A stretch of 64,000 nt of DNA from Empedobacter falsenii (GCF_013488205.1 NZ_CP040908.1:1775876-1839875); one strand, 5' to 3'; shown: positions 34,727 to 44,671, counted from the stretch's first letter. The notes: generated by a model not told the origin, from the letters alone. Translations and numbers: made by a program.

Positions 34727-35245
34727 ATGGCAACAAAATGGAATTTAGACCCTTCTCACTCAGAAGTTCAATTTAAAGTTAAACACATGGTAATCTCTAC
34801 AGTAACAGGAAATTTTGATGATTTCAATGCTAGTGTAGAAAGTAATAGTAACGATTTTTCTGATGCAAAATTTGAATTTGATGCAAAAGTAGATTCAATC
34901 AATACAAAAAATTCAGATCGTGATGGACATTTAAAATCAGCTGATTTTTTCGCTGCTGAACAATTTCCAGAAATGAAATTTGAAAGTACTTCAGGTATTC
35001 AAAACGGAAAAATTGAGGGAACTTTAGAAATCCGTGGAGAGAAAAAACCAATCACTTTAAATGCAGATTTTGGTGGAGTTATTACTGATCCTTGGGGATT
35101 AGAAAGAGCTGGTTTCGAATTCTCAGGCGAAATCAATCGTAAAGATTACGGATTAGGATGGAGCCAAGTAACAGAAGCAGGAGGATTAGTTGTTTCGGAT
35201 AAAGTAAAATTATTGGTGAATTTAGAGTTTACTCAAGCCCAATAA
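34727..35245 (+). CDS. Cytoplasmic YceI-family protein
   Basis: A 172-residue YceI protein without a signal peptide, unlike its paralog upstream. Family blocks include WNLDPSHSEVQFKVKHMVISTVTG, FDAKVDSINTKNSDRDGHLKSADFF and KKPITLNADFGG. The barrel probably binds a hydrophobic ligand in the cytoplasm. It closes the yceI-DODA-yceI unit and is followed by a bidirectional terminator. An exported and a non-exported YceI in one operon suggests related ligands in two compartments, which is inference. Confidence 0.92.
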   Translation: MATKWNLDPSHSEVQFKVKHMVISTVTGNFDDFNASVESNSNDFSDAKFEFDAKVDSINTKNSDRDGHLKSADFFAAEQFPEMKFESTSGIQNGKIEGTLEIRGEKKPITLNADFGGVITDPWGLERAGFEFSGEINRKDYGLGWSQVTEAGGLVVSDKVKLLVNLEFTQAQ

Positions 35246-35262
35246 TCATAATTTTTAATAGC

Positions 35263-35295
35263 AAAAAAGCCACTTCCAACGAAGTGGCTTTTTTG
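35263..35295. terminator. Bidirectional terminator between yceI and the symporter gene
   Basis: AAAAAAGCCACTTC and GAAGTGGCTTTTTT pair around CAAC. Confidence 0.9.
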
Positions 35296-35297
35296 TA

Positions 35298-36761
35298 TTA
35301 TTTATTTTTGTTCTCCCAAAAAGTAGCATTTTTAATTCCGATTTCTAACGGATTGAAATCAGGATTTTTGATTCCTTTTTTGCGTTTGTCTTTGTAATCT
35401 TTCCAAACTTTAAGACCAACATTACTCAATAATAAAATAGCAATAATGTTAACCCAAGCCATTAATCCAACACCAATATCACCAATAGCCCATGCTGTTT
35501 CTGCAGTTTTAATTGTTCCATAATATGTTGCACCCAAGAAACAAATGCGTAAAATCCAAACATATATTTTAGTATTTTCACCTTTGAAAATATATGTAAT
35601 ATTAGTTTCCGCATAATAGTAATAAGCCATAATAGTAGTAAAAGCAAAGAAAAACAAAGCAATTGCAACAAAACTATCTCCAAAAGCAGGAAATTCACTT
35701 GAAACAGCGGCTTGTGTAAATCCTGTATAATCTATTCCAGGAAGATTTTCTGTAATAAAATTTCCAACTTTTTCAGGGTGATTTACATTGTATTTTCCTG
35801 TAAATAGAATCATAAAAGCGGTTGCTGTACACACAAATAAAGTATCAATGTAAACGGAAAAAGCTTGTACTAAACCTTGTTGAGCTGGGTGATTAACTTC
35901 CGCTGCTGCTGCTGCGTGCGGAGCAGTTCCTTGCCCAGCTTCGTTAGAATAAATTCCACGTTTTATTCCCCAAGCAATTGCAGCACCAAAAACGCCACTA
36001 TAAAGTGATTCTTGATTGAATGCTGAAGAAAAGATTAATCTTAAAACAGAAGGAATTTGTTCGAAATTCATCCCAATAATAATGATAGCCATTAAGATGT
36101 AAGCACCTGCCATAAAAGGAACAATGAATTCTGAGGCTTGTCCTAAACGTTTTACGCCTCCAAAAATGATTAAAGCTAATAATCCAATAATTATAAAACC
36201 TACTACGTTAATTGGAATTCCGGCAAAATCATACATAGGAATATCGAAAGCATTATTCAAAGCAGATGAAATACTATTTGACTGAACGCCTGGTAATAAT
36301 AATCCACAGCTCATAATTGTAATGATTGCGAATAAAACTGCGTACCATTTGATTCCTAAACCTTTTTCGATGTAATACGACGGACCTCCGCGATATTCTC
36401 CATTAATTTCTTGTTTGTAGACCTGTCCTAATGCAGATTCTATGAATGCAGATGCACTTCCTAAAAATGCGATAAACCACATCCAAAAAACGGCTCCAGG
36501 TCCTCCCATAGCAATTGCAGTAGCTACACCTACAATATTTCCTGTTCCAACACGACCAGAAATTGCTAAAGAAAAGGCTTGAAAAGGTGTGATTCCCTTG
36601 TCCGATTTTTCGCCGCTAAAAAGCAAACGAACCATGTCTTTTATATAAACTACTTGTAAAAATCCGGTGCGAATAGAGAAGTAAATTCCTGTTAAAGCGC
36701 AAAGTCCAATTAAAGCATATGACCAGACGTAGCTGCTTATTAGATTGATGATATCATCCAT
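35298..36761 (-). CDS. Sodium:alanine symporter family (AGCS) transporter
   Basis: A 487-residue inner-membrane transporter of the AGCS family, with about ten to eleven hydrophobic segments. Conserved blocks include ISGRVGTGNIVGVATAIAMGGPGAVFWMW (about 68), RGGPSYYIEKGLG and RGIYSNEAGQGTAPHAAAAA (about 270). It should bring alanine or glycine into the cell with sodium. It is transcribed alone. The 233 bases upstream hold only AT-rich sequence and the terminator of the next gene. Confidence 0.94.
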   Translation of the reverse strand: MDDIINLISSYVWSYALIGLCALTGIYFSIRTGFLQVVYIKDMVRLLFSGEKSDKGITPFQAFSLAISGRVGTGNIVGVATAIAMGGPGAVFWMWFIAFLGSASAFIESALGQVYKQEINGEYRGGPSYYIEKGLGIKWYAVLFAIITIMSCGLLLPGVQSNSISSALNNAFDIPMYDFAGIPINVVGFIIIGLLALIIFGGVKRLGQASEFIVPFMAGAYILMAIIIIGMNFEQIPSVLRLIFSSAFNQESLYSGVFGAAIAWGIKRGIYSNEAGQGTAPHAAAAAEVNHPAQQGLVQAFSVYIDTLFVCTATAFMILFTGKYNVNHPEKVGNFITENLPGIDYTGFTQAAVSSEFPAFGDSFVAIALFFFAFTTIMAYYYYAETNITYIFKGENTKIYVWILRICFLGATYYGTIKTAETAWAIGDIGVGLMAWVNIIAILLLSNVGLKVWKDYKDKRKKGIKNPDFNPLEIGIKNATFWENKNK

Positions 36762-36952
36762 TTGAGTATAAAATTTTTGTTCTTGTGTTTATTTGTGGTG
36801 CTAAAATGCTAAAAAAATCTTAATTATAAGATTTAATCTGTTTATTTATTCGAAAAAATAAATCATAACAAGAATTTTATTCTAAATTTTGATGATATCT
36901 TATTTAAACCTTTTGTTTAATATCAGGTATGTAGTTAATTAAAATATAAATA

Positions 36953-36983
36953 AAAAAGGTTACAAATTATTGTAACCTTTTTC
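36953..36983 (-). terminator. Intrinsic terminator of the UvrD/PcrA gene
   Basis: On the minus strand AAAGGTTACAA-type arms pair around a four-base loop and end in a T run, directly after the helicase stop at 36995. Confidence 0.82.
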
Positions 36984-36994
36984 TGTTTTTTTTA

Positions 36995-39337
36995 TTATGA
37001 TCGAATGATTTTTAGTTTAGCAAAATTTAAGAGTAATTTTTTCTCTCCAGCATTATCAAAATGAATAATGGCTTTCATATCTGATGGTTCTCCTTGCAAA
37101 TCTTTCACAATTCCTCGTCCAAAACGATCGTGAACGACAACTTGACCAACTTGTAAACCTTGAGCATTCGCTGTTGATGAAGCACTACTTTTCGTTTGAT
37201 TTACTGGTTTGAAATTTGATCTTGGTTGAGCTGGTTCTACACGAGCTCTCGGATTAGGTCGTGCAACCGATTTTTCTCGTTGTTGATACTGTTGCGGTGT
37301 TGGTTCGTCTCCAAATAAATCAGCCGATAATCCACTATTGTTTGAAGCTCTTGCAGAAATATTCAGATTTTTCCATTCTAAGAAACTATCATCAATTTCT
37401 TCTAAGAAACGAGATGGTTCGCAATCGATAATTTTTCCCCAACGAAAACGTGAAACAGAATAGGTCATATAAGCCACTTTCTCGGCACGTGTCAAGGCAA
37501 CATAAAATAAACGACGCTCTTCTTCTAATTCAGCACGTGTGTTAACGCTCATCATAGAAGGGAAAAGATTTTCTTCTAAACCTGCAATAAATACAACAGG
37601 GAATTCTAAACCTTTTGCTAAGTGAACAGTCATCAAATTTACTTTGTTATCGTCATCTTCTTCGTTATCCGCATCAGTTGCTAAAGCAATATTTTCTAAA
37701 AAACCTCCTAAAGAAGCGTCTCCTTCGTCTAATTGTTGTTGTTCTTCAACATAACCTTGAATCGAGTTTAACAACTCTTGAACGTTTTCTAAACGAGAAA
37801 CACCTTCTGGTGTAGAATCTTCTTTCAACGCATTCAATAATTGAGTCGTTTTAGCCATTTCCATCGTTACTTCATACACATCATGCGATTTTAACATGAC
37901 TTGGAAACGCTTAATCATCAACACAAAATCATTCAGTTTGTTTGCTGTTCCTGCATTTATACCAATTGTTGGAGCATATATTGCAATATTTTCAATCAAA
38001 GAAAATAAACTAATTTGATGTTGATCTGCCGCGACCAAAAGTTTAGAAATTGTTGTTTGACCAATTCCACGTGCTGGATAATTGATTGTTCGCAATAAAG
38101 CTTCTTCATCATTTTGATTAATCAATAATCTCATATAGCCAACCATATCCTTAATCTCTTTACGCTGATAGAAAGAGGTTCCGCCATAAACACGGTATTG
38201 AATTCCTCTTTTTCTCAAGGCTTCTTCTAAAGCACGAGATTGAGCATTTGTACGATAAAGAATAGCAAAATCTTTTGGTTGAAGATGTTCATTGATCTGT
38301 CTTTCCCAAATTTGTGTCGCAATATAGCGTGCTTCATCAGCATCAGAAAGTCCACGATAAACGGCTATTTTTTCTCCAGTTTCATTCGCTGTCCAAACAT
38401 TTTTTTCTAATTGATCTTGATTTTGTTTGATAATCTGATTCGCAGCTTCCACAATCATTTGCGTCGAACGATAATTTTGTTCTAATGGATACAATTTCGC
38501 ATCAGGATAATCAGATTTGAATGATAAAATATTTCGAATATTTGCACCACGGAAAGCATAGATAGATTGCGCATCATCACCAACCACACAAAGGTTTTCG
38601 TAACGAGAAGCCAATGCTTTTACAATCAAATATTGAGAATGATTGGTATCTTGGTACTCATCTACCATAATATATTTGAAACGTTCTTGATATTTTGCTA
38701 AAACCTCAGGAAAACGCGTCAAAATTTCGTTGGTACGTAACAATAAATCATCAAAATCCATTGCACCAGATTTGAAACAACGATCTACATAAGCTCTATA
38801 AATATCACCCATTCGAGGTCGCATTGCTTCATTATCTGCTTCAATTAAAGCTTGATTGTTATGATAAGCTCTAACTGTAATCAAGTTATTTTTGTATTGA
38901 GAAATTCTTCCCAAAACTTGTTTTGCTTTGTAAATATCTTTATCCAAATGCATTTCGTTAATAATCTTTGTCATTACCGAAACTGCATCTTGTTGATCGT
39001 AAATTGTAAAATCTGATGGATAACCTAAAAGCGGAGCTTCAACACGTAGAATACGCGCAAAAACAGAGTGGAAGGTACCCATCCAAAGAGCTTTTGCATT
39101 CGCTTCACCAACTACATGTCCGATACGTTCTTTCATTTCTCGGGCAGCTTTATTGGTAAATGTTAAAGACAATATATTGAAAGCATCAACTCCTTTATTT
39201 AGTAAATGAGCAATGCGATAAGTTAACACTCTCGTTTTTCCAGAACCCGCACCTGCAATCACCATTACTGGACCTTCGGTAGCTTCTACAGCCAAACGCT
39301 GTGGTTCGTTCAGTTTTTCTAAATAATTTTCTTCCAT
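36995..39337 (-). CDS. UvrD/PcrA-type 3'-5' DNA helicase
   Basis: A 780-residue superfamily 1 helicase acting in excision repair and replication restart. Motifs: Walker A VIAGAGSGKTRVL (about 31), Ia (LTFTNKAAREM), II (MVDEYQDTNHSQY), III (VGDDAQSIYAFRGA), IV (LEQNYRST), V (VNLMTVHLAKGLEF) and VI (VALTRAEKVAYM). The C-terminal part has the PcrA-type tail (VGQVVVHDRFGRGIV) thought to bind partners. I start it at the ATG at 39337; an upstream TTG would add three residues. A TAACTTTG box lies just before the ATG. Confidence 0.95.
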   Translation of the reverse strand: MEENYLEKLNEPQRLAVEATEGPVMVIAGAGSGKTRVLTYRIAHLLNKGVDAFNILSLTFTNKAAREMKERIGHVVGEANAKALWMGTFHSVFARILRVEAPLLGYPSDFTIYDQQDAVSVMTKIINEMHLDKDIYKAKQVLGRISQYKNNLITVRAYHNNQALIEADNEAMRPRMGDIYRAYVDRCFKSGAMDFDDLLLRTNEILTRFPEVLAKYQERFKYIMVDEYQDTNHSQYLIVKALASRYENLCVVGDDAQSIYAFRGANIRNILSFKSDYPDAKLYPLEQNYRSTQMIVEAANQIIKQNQDQLEKNVWTANETGEKIAVYRGLSDADEARYIATQIWERQINEHLQPKDFAILYRTNAQSRALEEALRKRGIQYRVYGGTSFYQRKEIKDMVGYMRLLINQNDEEALLRTINYPARGIGQTTISKLLVAADQHQISLFSLIENIAIYAPTIGINAGTANKLNDFVLMIKRFQVMLKSHDVYEVTMEMAKTTQLLNALKEDSTPEGVSRLENVQELLNSIQGYVEEQQQLDEGDASLGGFLENIALATDADNEEDDDNKVNLMTVHLAKGLEFPVVFIAGLEENLFPSMMSVNTRAELEEERRLFYVALTRAEKVAYMTYSVSRFRWGKIIDCEPSRFLEEIDDSFLEWKNLNISARASNNSGLSADLFGDEPTPQQYQQREKSVARPNPRARVEPAQPRSNFKPVNQTKSSASSTANAQGLQVGQVVVHDRFGRGIVKDLQGEPSDMKAIIHFDNAGEKKLLLNFAKLKIIRS

Positions 39338-39343
39338 CGTGTG

Positions 39344-39351
39344 CAAAGTTA
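39344..39351 (-). promoter_or_regulatory. -7 box for the UvrD/PcrA gene
   Basis: The minus strand reads TAACTTTG, matching TAnnTTTG. The start codon begins seven bases after its last G, so the leader is absent or only a few bases long. Confidence 0.5.
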
Positions 39352-39532
39352 ACCTTTGTAGTGTAAAGGATAAAATAATTTTGAAAGATTATATGTTTTC
39401 TTATATAGACATATTGTTAATTATATCTGATTATAAAGATTTATTATCAAGAGATAGAAAAAACGTACGAATTGAAAGCTGTTTCGTTACATTGATAAGG
39501 AAATATTCTGTATATTTACACAAATTTTTTAT

Positions 39533-39985
39533 ATGACAGACGAATCAGTAAAATCAAGTAATTACGAAATAGTAAAGCAAGTGTTTACGAATTTCTTGGA
39601 AGACAATGGACATCGTAAGACACCTGAACGTTATGCTATTTTAGAGGAAATTTATTTTACAGATGATCATTTTGATATTGATATGTTGTATATCAAAATG
39701 AAAAATAAGAAATACCGCGTTAGTCGTGCTACTTTATACAATACTATCGAGCTTTTGATGGAAGCTAAATTGGTGCGTAAACATCAGTTTGGAGATCAAC
39801 AAGCGCATTACGAAAAATCATATTTCGACAAAAATCATGACCATATTATTTTGTCTGATACAGGAGAAGTATTGGAGTTTTGTGATCCAAGAATTCAATC
39901 TATTAAACAAACGATAGAAGATATTTTTGATATCAAAATTGATAATCATTCATTGTATTTTTACGGAACTCGTAAGAATAAATAA
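39533..39985 (+). CDS. Fur-family transcriptional regulator lacking the CxxC zinc sites
   Basis: A 150-residue Fur-type repressor: winged helix with [27 protein letters not shown] and [21 protein letters not shown] (about 25-85), then a dimerisation domain with [15 protein letters not shown]. The usual Cys-x-x-Cys after the His cluster is replaced by SDTG, and no second CxxC follows. Regulatory metal is probably bound by the remaining His, Asp and Glu residues. Its targets and metal are unknown. It is transcribed alone, divergent from uvrD/pcrA, and ends at a bidirectional terminator. Confidence 0.92.
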   Translation: MTDESVKSSNYEIVKQVFTNFLEDNGHRKTPERYAILEEIYFTDDHFDIDMLYIKMKNKKYRVSRATLYNTIELLMEAKLVRKHQFGDQQAHYEKSYFDKNHDHIILSDTGEVLEFCDPRIQSIKQTIEDIFDIKIDNHSLYFYGTRKNK

Positions 39986-40003
39986 CCTTGATTTTATAAA
40001 ATC

Positions 40004-40038
40004 AAAAGACCTTTTACAATTTCGTAAAAGGTCTTTTT
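40004..40038. terminator. Bidirectional terminator between fur and the DyP gene
   Basis: AAAAGACCTTTTAC and GTAAAAGGTCTTTT pair around AATTTC. Confidence 0.9.
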
Positions 40039-40046
40039 TGTTATTT

Positions 40047-40967
40047 TTAATTAGAAAATTGATCTAATAAATCAAAAGAAGGAACAAAAAATAAAGTTCC
40101 AGTTTTAGCTTTACTAAAATCTAATATTCGATCATAGTTTCCGGCAGGTTCACCAACAAACATGCGTTCTAACATTTCTTCTACAATGCTAAACTTTCTG
40201 GCATAAGCGATAAAATAGGTTCCCATTTCATTTGTCGACATATTTCCAAAAGGCATATTATCACGAACAATTTTTTTGTCATCTCCAACATTTGCTAATG
40301 CAGAATGCGAATTCGAAGGCTTTTCATCATCATTCATTTCGATATCATCAACTTTAGATCTACCAATTACTTTTTCTTGTTCAGAGATTGGTAAATTTTT
40401 CCAAGCTTGCATATCATGAATGTATTTTTGCACAAATAAATAACTCCCATTTGTATAAGCAGAATCTTCATTGCCAATCAAACCAAAATTTATTCTTTCG
40501 TCACCTTGTGGATTTTCAGTTCCATCAACAAAACCTAAAATACTACGTCCATCCCAATATCTAAATCCATGAATTTCTTCTTGACAAGTCGCAACATCAT
40601 TTAATAAATCAGTCAAATTAGAAACGATATCAACGCAATAACTTTGTTGCGTAGAGCGGATATGAAAATGAATATCGCCCTTTGTAGAAACGGCTTCATG
40701 CTTTTCTCCTTTAATGGCAACAAAAGGTTTTAATTCTTTCGGCAAAGGTTTTGGTAAATCTAATTTTATCCAAGCATCGTAGCTAATTCCTAAAATAACG
40801 CTCGATTGCGTTTTCGGAAAACGTGTATTTGCTGAATGATTAAGATTGATAACCAAAGTACAAAGCTTTTTGAAAGCATCTTTGTAAGTCGTATTTTCCT
40901 TGAAATTCCAAACCATAAAAATAGTATTGGTATTTGGACTATCTAATACATTTTGATATTGAGGCAT
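40047..40967 (-). CDS. DyP-type haem peroxidase
   Basis: A 306-residue dye-decolorising peroxidase. The hallmark GxxDG motif is in LGFVDGTENPQGDER (about 151-165), with the catalytic Asp. The likely haem-proximal His is in NSHSALANVGDD (about 220). RDNMPFGNMSTNEMGTYFIAYAR follows. It oxidises organic substrates with hydrogen peroxide. There is no signal peptide and no adjacent encapsulin gene, so it is probably cytoplasmic and free. The 244 bases upstream carry AT-rich sequence and the promoter of ostA. Confidence 0.93.
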   Translation of the reverse strand: MPQYQNVLDSPNTNTIFMVWNFKENTTYKDAFKKLCTLVINLNHSANTRFPKTQSSVILGISYDAWIKLDLPKPLPKELKPFVAIKGEKHEAVSTKGDIHFHIRSTQQSYCVDIVSNLTDLLNDVATCQEEIHGFRYWDGRSILGFVDGTENPQGDERINFGLIGNEDSAYTNGSYLFVQKYIHDMQAWKNLPISEQEKVIGRSKVDDIEMNDDEKPSNSHSALANVGDDKKIVRDNMPFGNMSTNEMGTYFIAYARKFSIVEEMLERMFVGEPAGNYDRILDFSKAKTGTLFFVPSFDLLDQFSN

Positions 40968-41153
40968 TTAATAGATTTAAAAAATTGAATATGAAGTTAA
41001 GAATTTTAAAATTGAATTTGATGAATAATAGTTATTTTTTTAATCAAATTAAGACTTAAAAATCAATCATATTGATTAAAACATTATGAAAATTTTAAGT
41101 ATTCAAGCACGTTTTAACGTAATAATTAATTTTTAGGACTAAAAAAATAATAC

Positions 41154-41161
41154 TAATTTTG
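41154..41161 (+). promoter_or_regulatory. -7 box for the ostA operon
   Basis: TAATTTTG matches TAnnTTTG and lies about 50 bases before the TTG start at 41212. Confidence 0.45.
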
Positions 41162-41211
41162 GCTAACACTTTTCGGAAGTGAAATAAAGATTAAATAAAA
41201 ATAATAAGTAA

Positions 41212-42885
41212 TTGTTAATTAATTATATAAATAAAAATAAAACAGGTTTGAAAGTTGCTTTTTTACTTTCATGTTTTATAACGATAAGTGCTTTTGCGCA
41301 ACAGAAACCTAAAAAAGAAAAAGTTGTGTTGAAGAATGCTGATTTACTTGAGCGTTATACAGATCGTTTTGAAGGGAATCAAATTCTAACAGGTAATGTT
41401 GTTATTGAATATAAAGGTGATGTAATTACAGCTGATAGTGCGGTTTTGTATCGTGATAAAAACTTGGCTGTTGTTTGGTCGAATGCACGTTTGGTGAGCA
41501 AAGACAAAACAATTACGGCGCATAAAATGGAGTATGACGGAAACACAACAATTGCAAAAGCTTTCAAAGATGTGGTGTTGACTGATCCAAGTTCTCGTAT
41601 TACGGCAGATTATATGGATTATAATCGTACAACCGAGATTGCGACTGGTATTGGGAAAGTAGAAGTGAAGATACCTACGCAACAAATAAGTTCTGAGAAA
41701 ATGATTTACGAACGATTGACAGGAAATATTATTGTAAATGATACTTACAAAACAATTGGTTCTGATGGAACTTTAGTCGAAGGACGAAATGTTGTGTATA
41801 ATGTAAAGTCTAAATCGGCAAATTTTGGTTCAGAAGTTTTTATTACGAATAAAGATTATACGATTTATTCGAGAAAAATGACGACGAATGATATTACGGG
41901 AATTACAACTTTCCGCGATTATTCTAAAATTACACGTCGAAATGATCCATCACAATATATCATTACTTCGGATGGAGATTTTAATAAAAAAACAGGTGAA
42001 GCTTGGTTAAGAGGAAATTCAAAAGTTTATTATCAAAACAAAACGTTGACGGCTAAAAAACTTTATTTCAACGATAAAACAGGTTTTGGTAAAGGTGAAG
42101 GCGATGTTTTTTTGGATGATCCATTAGAAAAAAGATTTTTGAAAGGTGATTACGGAGAAGCTTTTAAATACTTAGATTCGGCTTTTGTAACGAAGAACGC
42201 GTATGCTGTGAAAGCGTTTGATAAAGATTCGCTTTACATAAGTGCTGATACGTTGTTGGCGGTAAAACGTCACGATGTTGATTCGACTTCATTGGTGAAA
42301 GCTTTTCATAAAGCGCGTTTTTACAAATCGAATGCGAACGGAAAAGCAGATTCTTTGGTGTACAATCAAACTAAAGGATTGATGCAATTTTACAAAGATC
42401 CAATTTTATTTTCTGGTGATAACCAAGTTACAGGAGATTATATCGAAGCGTATACAAATGCGAAAACAGAAAAATTAGACTCGATGAAAGTGTTTAATAA
42501 TGCTTTTGTGATTGCTAAAGTGGATTCGCTTGTGGAAAATGAATATCATCAAATTAAAGGAAAATATTTGACTGTTCTTTTTCAGGACGATAAAATTGAT
42601 TTTATAAATGTAGAAGAAAATGCTGTCGCGTTGACGTACATGGATGATACGGATCAAAAAACGAAAGTGAAAGAACGTTACGGAGTTAATATTTCGTATT
42701 GTGGAATTATAGAAGTTGATGTTGTAGGAAAAGATGTTGAATTGGTTGCATGTCGTATAAAATCGGATGGAAAAATGTATCCGTTGTCAAAATTTCCAGA
42801 AGAAATGCGTTATTTGCCCGATTTTAAATGGCGAATTTCTGAACGATTAAACACTTGGCGAGATATTTTTATCGAATCGAAATAA
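41212..42885 (+). CDS. OstA-like LPS-transport/organic solvent tolerance protein
   Basis: A 557-residue exported protein with a signal peptide (VAFLLSCFITISAFAQQ). Its body is a chain of OstA/LptA-type beta repeats: DRFEGNQILTGNVVIEYKGDVITADSAVLY, MEYDGNTTIAKAFKDVVLTDP and similar units to about residue 470. Such proteins belong to the periplasmic bridge that carries lipopolysaccharide to the outer membrane. The start is probably TTG at 41212, because no in-frame ATG precedes the signal peptide. It leads a three-gene unit with a lipoprotein and an aminotransferase. Confidence 0.85.
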   Translation: MLINYINKNKTGLKVAFLLSCFITISAFAQQKPKKEKVVLKNADLLERYTDRFEGNQILTGNVVIEYKGDVITADSAVLYRDKNLAVVWSNARLVSKDKTITAHKMEYDGNTTIAKAFKDVVLTDPSSRITADYMDYNRTTEIATGIGKVEVKIPTQQISSEKMIYERLTGNIIVNDTYKTIGSDGTLVEGRNVVYNVKSKSANFGSEVFITNKDYTIYSRKMTTNDITGITTFRDYSKITRRNDPSQYIITSDGDFNKKTGEAWLRGNSKVYYQNKTLTAKKLYFNDKTGFGKGEGDVFLDDPLEKRFLKGDYGEAFKYLDSAFVTKNAYAVKAFDKDSLYISADTLLAVKRHDVDSTSLVKAFHKARFYKSNANGKADSLVYNQTKGLMQFYKDPILFSGDNQVTGDYIEAYTNAKTEKLDSMKVFNNAFVIAKVDSLVENEYHQIKGKYLTVLFQDDKIDFINVEENAVALTYMDDTDQKTKVKERYGVNISYCGIIEVDVVGKDVELVACRIKSDGKMYPLSKFPEEMRYLPDFKWRISERLNTWRDIFIESK

Positions 42886-42924
42886 TCTTTTCATAAATTA
42901 ATCGTTTAATTTCTAAAACTATAA

Positions 42925-43482
42925 ATGAAAACTACATCTATCATATTATCTATTCTGTTATTATCAAGTTGTTATACATATAAAGCTTTTGATCCTGAGG
43001 AGTATGCATTGGAAATGTCTAAAGGTAATAATCAAAATCAAACGACTAATTCTAATGAAAGAAGTCGTTCCAGATCTGATATTGCTGAATTGAGAAGAGA
43101 ACGTAAAAGTCCGAATGAAAATGCAATTAGTTCATCTCTTTCAGAAAGTAAAGAAGAATTAGCTGCATTAAAAGCAAAAAAACAAGAGAATAAAGAAGAG
43201 AAAGTAGCGATAGATCCTTCTACGATTAAAATTTCGGATGTTATCAAACCCGATCAATTTTATAAAGTAGATGCGCAAGGAAAAGAATATACAATAGAGG
43301 CGAAGCAATGGAAAGCTGATACTTTATATGCTGTTGTAAAAGGAACAGAAAAAGAATTGAAGTTTCATAAAAATGATATTTCATCGTTCAAAATAAGAAA
43401 ATTTTCGAAAGGTAAATCAGATGCTCTTACTGTTGCAGCATATGCAATGGGCGGTGCAGCTGTACTTTTTTTATTAAAATAA
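42925..43482 (+). CDS. Hypothetical lipoprotein with C-terminal membrane segment
   Basis: A 185-residue protein with a lipoprotein signal (ILSILLLSSCYTY, Cys about 16). A low-complexity Ser/Arg/Asn stretch and a Lys/Glu-rich segment (about 35-95) follow, then a small beta-domain (IKPDQFYKVDAQGKEYTIEAKQ) and a hydrophobic end (AAYAMGGAAVLFLLK). The family is not recognised, though such proteins recur in Bacteroidetes. It stands between ostA and the aminotransferase gene, whose ATG begins one base after its stop. Confidence 0.8.
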   Translation: MKTTSIILSILLLSSCYTYKAFDPEEYALEMSKGNNQNQTTNSNERSRSRSDIAELRRERKSPNENAISSSLSESKEELAALKAKKQENKEEKVAIDPSTIKISDVIKPDQFYKVDAQGKEYTIEAKQWKADTLYAVVKGTEKELKFHKNDISSFKIRKFSKGKSDALTVAAYAMGGAAVLFLLK

Positions 43483-43483
43483 A

Positions 43484-44671
43484 ATGGGAACATTAAAGGA
43501 AGGATTTTTCAAATATCAGGCGCAAACAACAAATTTTGCATCTGGTTTTGAAGTCGATTACGCAAAAGGCTCTTATATCTATGGAAAGGATGGAAGAGCC
43601 TATCTTGATTTTGTGGCTGGCGTTTCGGTGAATACACTTGGACATAGCCATCCGCGCATCAATCAAGCGATTATAGATCAGGTAAACAAATATATGCATG
43701 TCGCTGTTTATGGTGAATATGCGCAAGAAAAACCAGTTGAATTATGTAAGCGATTGGTTGATTTAACACCAGAAGGATTGGATCAAGTTTATTTGGTGAA
43801 TTCTGGAACAGAAGCGATTGAAGCTTCGCTTAAATTAGCGAAACGTTTTACAGGTCGTCGTCAATTGATTTCTTTTCGTAATGCCTATCACGGGAATACA
43901 CATGGATCATTGAGTGTTTCGGGTGATGAACGTAAGAAAGCTGCTTTCCGACCATTGTTACCAGAAGTTTATTTTATTGACTTTAATAACGAAGAAGATT
44001 TACAAAAAATTACCAAAGAAACAGCTGGTGTTATTGTAGAAAGTATTCGTGGTGCTTCTGGTTTTAGATTGCCAGAAAATGATTTCTTTATCAAGCTGAA
44101 AAAACGTTGCGATGAAGTTGATGCATTATTGATTATGGACGAAATTCAACCAGGTTTTGGACGTACTGGAAAATTGTTTGGTTTCGAACATTTTGAAGTT
44201 GTGCCAGATATTGTGGCAATGGGAAAAGGTATGGCGAGCGGTTTGCCTGTTGGTGCGTTTATGACTTCTGATAAAATTATGAGTTCGTTGAAACAAAATC
44301 CTCAATTGGGACATATCACGACTTTCGGAGGAAATCCTGTGATTGCAGCAGCGGCTTTGGAACTACTAAATGTTATAGATGATGAAAAATTAATGGATGA
44401 TATTGATCGTAAAGAACAATTATTCAGAGAAAATCTTCAGCATCCAAAAATTAAAAAAATTCACGGAAAAGGTTTGATGTTAGCACCTGAGTTATCATCG
44501 CCAGAATATACGTTGCGCGTTCAACAAGAATGTATGAACAGAGGTTTGATTCTTTTCTTTTTGATGTATAGTATCGAGAATTTACGAATTACACCACCAA
44601 TTAATATTTCGGATGAAGATATTATAAAAGGTTGTAATATCTTAAAATCAGTGTTAGACGATTTAGATTAA
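43484..44671 (+). CDS. Class III aminotransferase (acetylornithine/aspartate aminotransferase family)
   Basis: A 395-residue PLP enzyme. Blocks include YLVNSGTEAIEASLKLAKRFTGR (about 105), FRNAYHGNTHGSLSVSG, MDEIQPGFGRTGKLF (PLP Asp) and MGKGMASGLPVGAFM with the Schiff-base Lys (about 250). It could be an acetylornithine/succinyl-diaminopimelate aminotransferase or another omega-aminotransferase; the substrate cannot be fixed, and no arginine-pathway gene is nearby. It is the third gene of the ostA unit and is followed by a bidirectional terminator. Confidence 0.92.
   Translation: MGTLKEGFFKYQAQTTNFASGFEVDYAKGSYIYGKDGRAYLDFVAGVSVNTLGHSHPRINQAIIDQVNKYMHVAVYGEYAQEKPVELCKRLVDLTPEGLDQVYLVNSGTEAIEASLKLAKRFTGRRQLISFRNAYHGNTHGSLSVSGDERKKAAFRPLLPEVYFIDFNNEEDLQKITKETAGVIVESIRGASGFRLPENDFFIKLKKRCDEVDALLIMDEIQPGFGRTGKLFGFEHFEVVPDIVAMGKGMASGLPVGAFMTSDKIMSSLKQNPQLGHITTFGGNPVIAAAALELLNVIDDEKLMDDIDRKEQLFRENLQHPKIKKIHGKGLMLAPELSSPEYTLRVQQECMNRGLILFFLMYSIENLRITPPINISDEDIIKGCNILKSVLDDLD

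Noticed and set aside
39339-39536. Short plus-strand frame of 65 codons before fur
   Set aside because: It has no family resemblance, starts at the edge of the uvrD/pcrA promoter and overlaps the fur start by 4 bases. It looks like chance.
41386-41685. Minus-strand open frame inside the OstA-like gene
   Set aside because: It is embedded in the repetitive OstA coding sequence and shows no family features.
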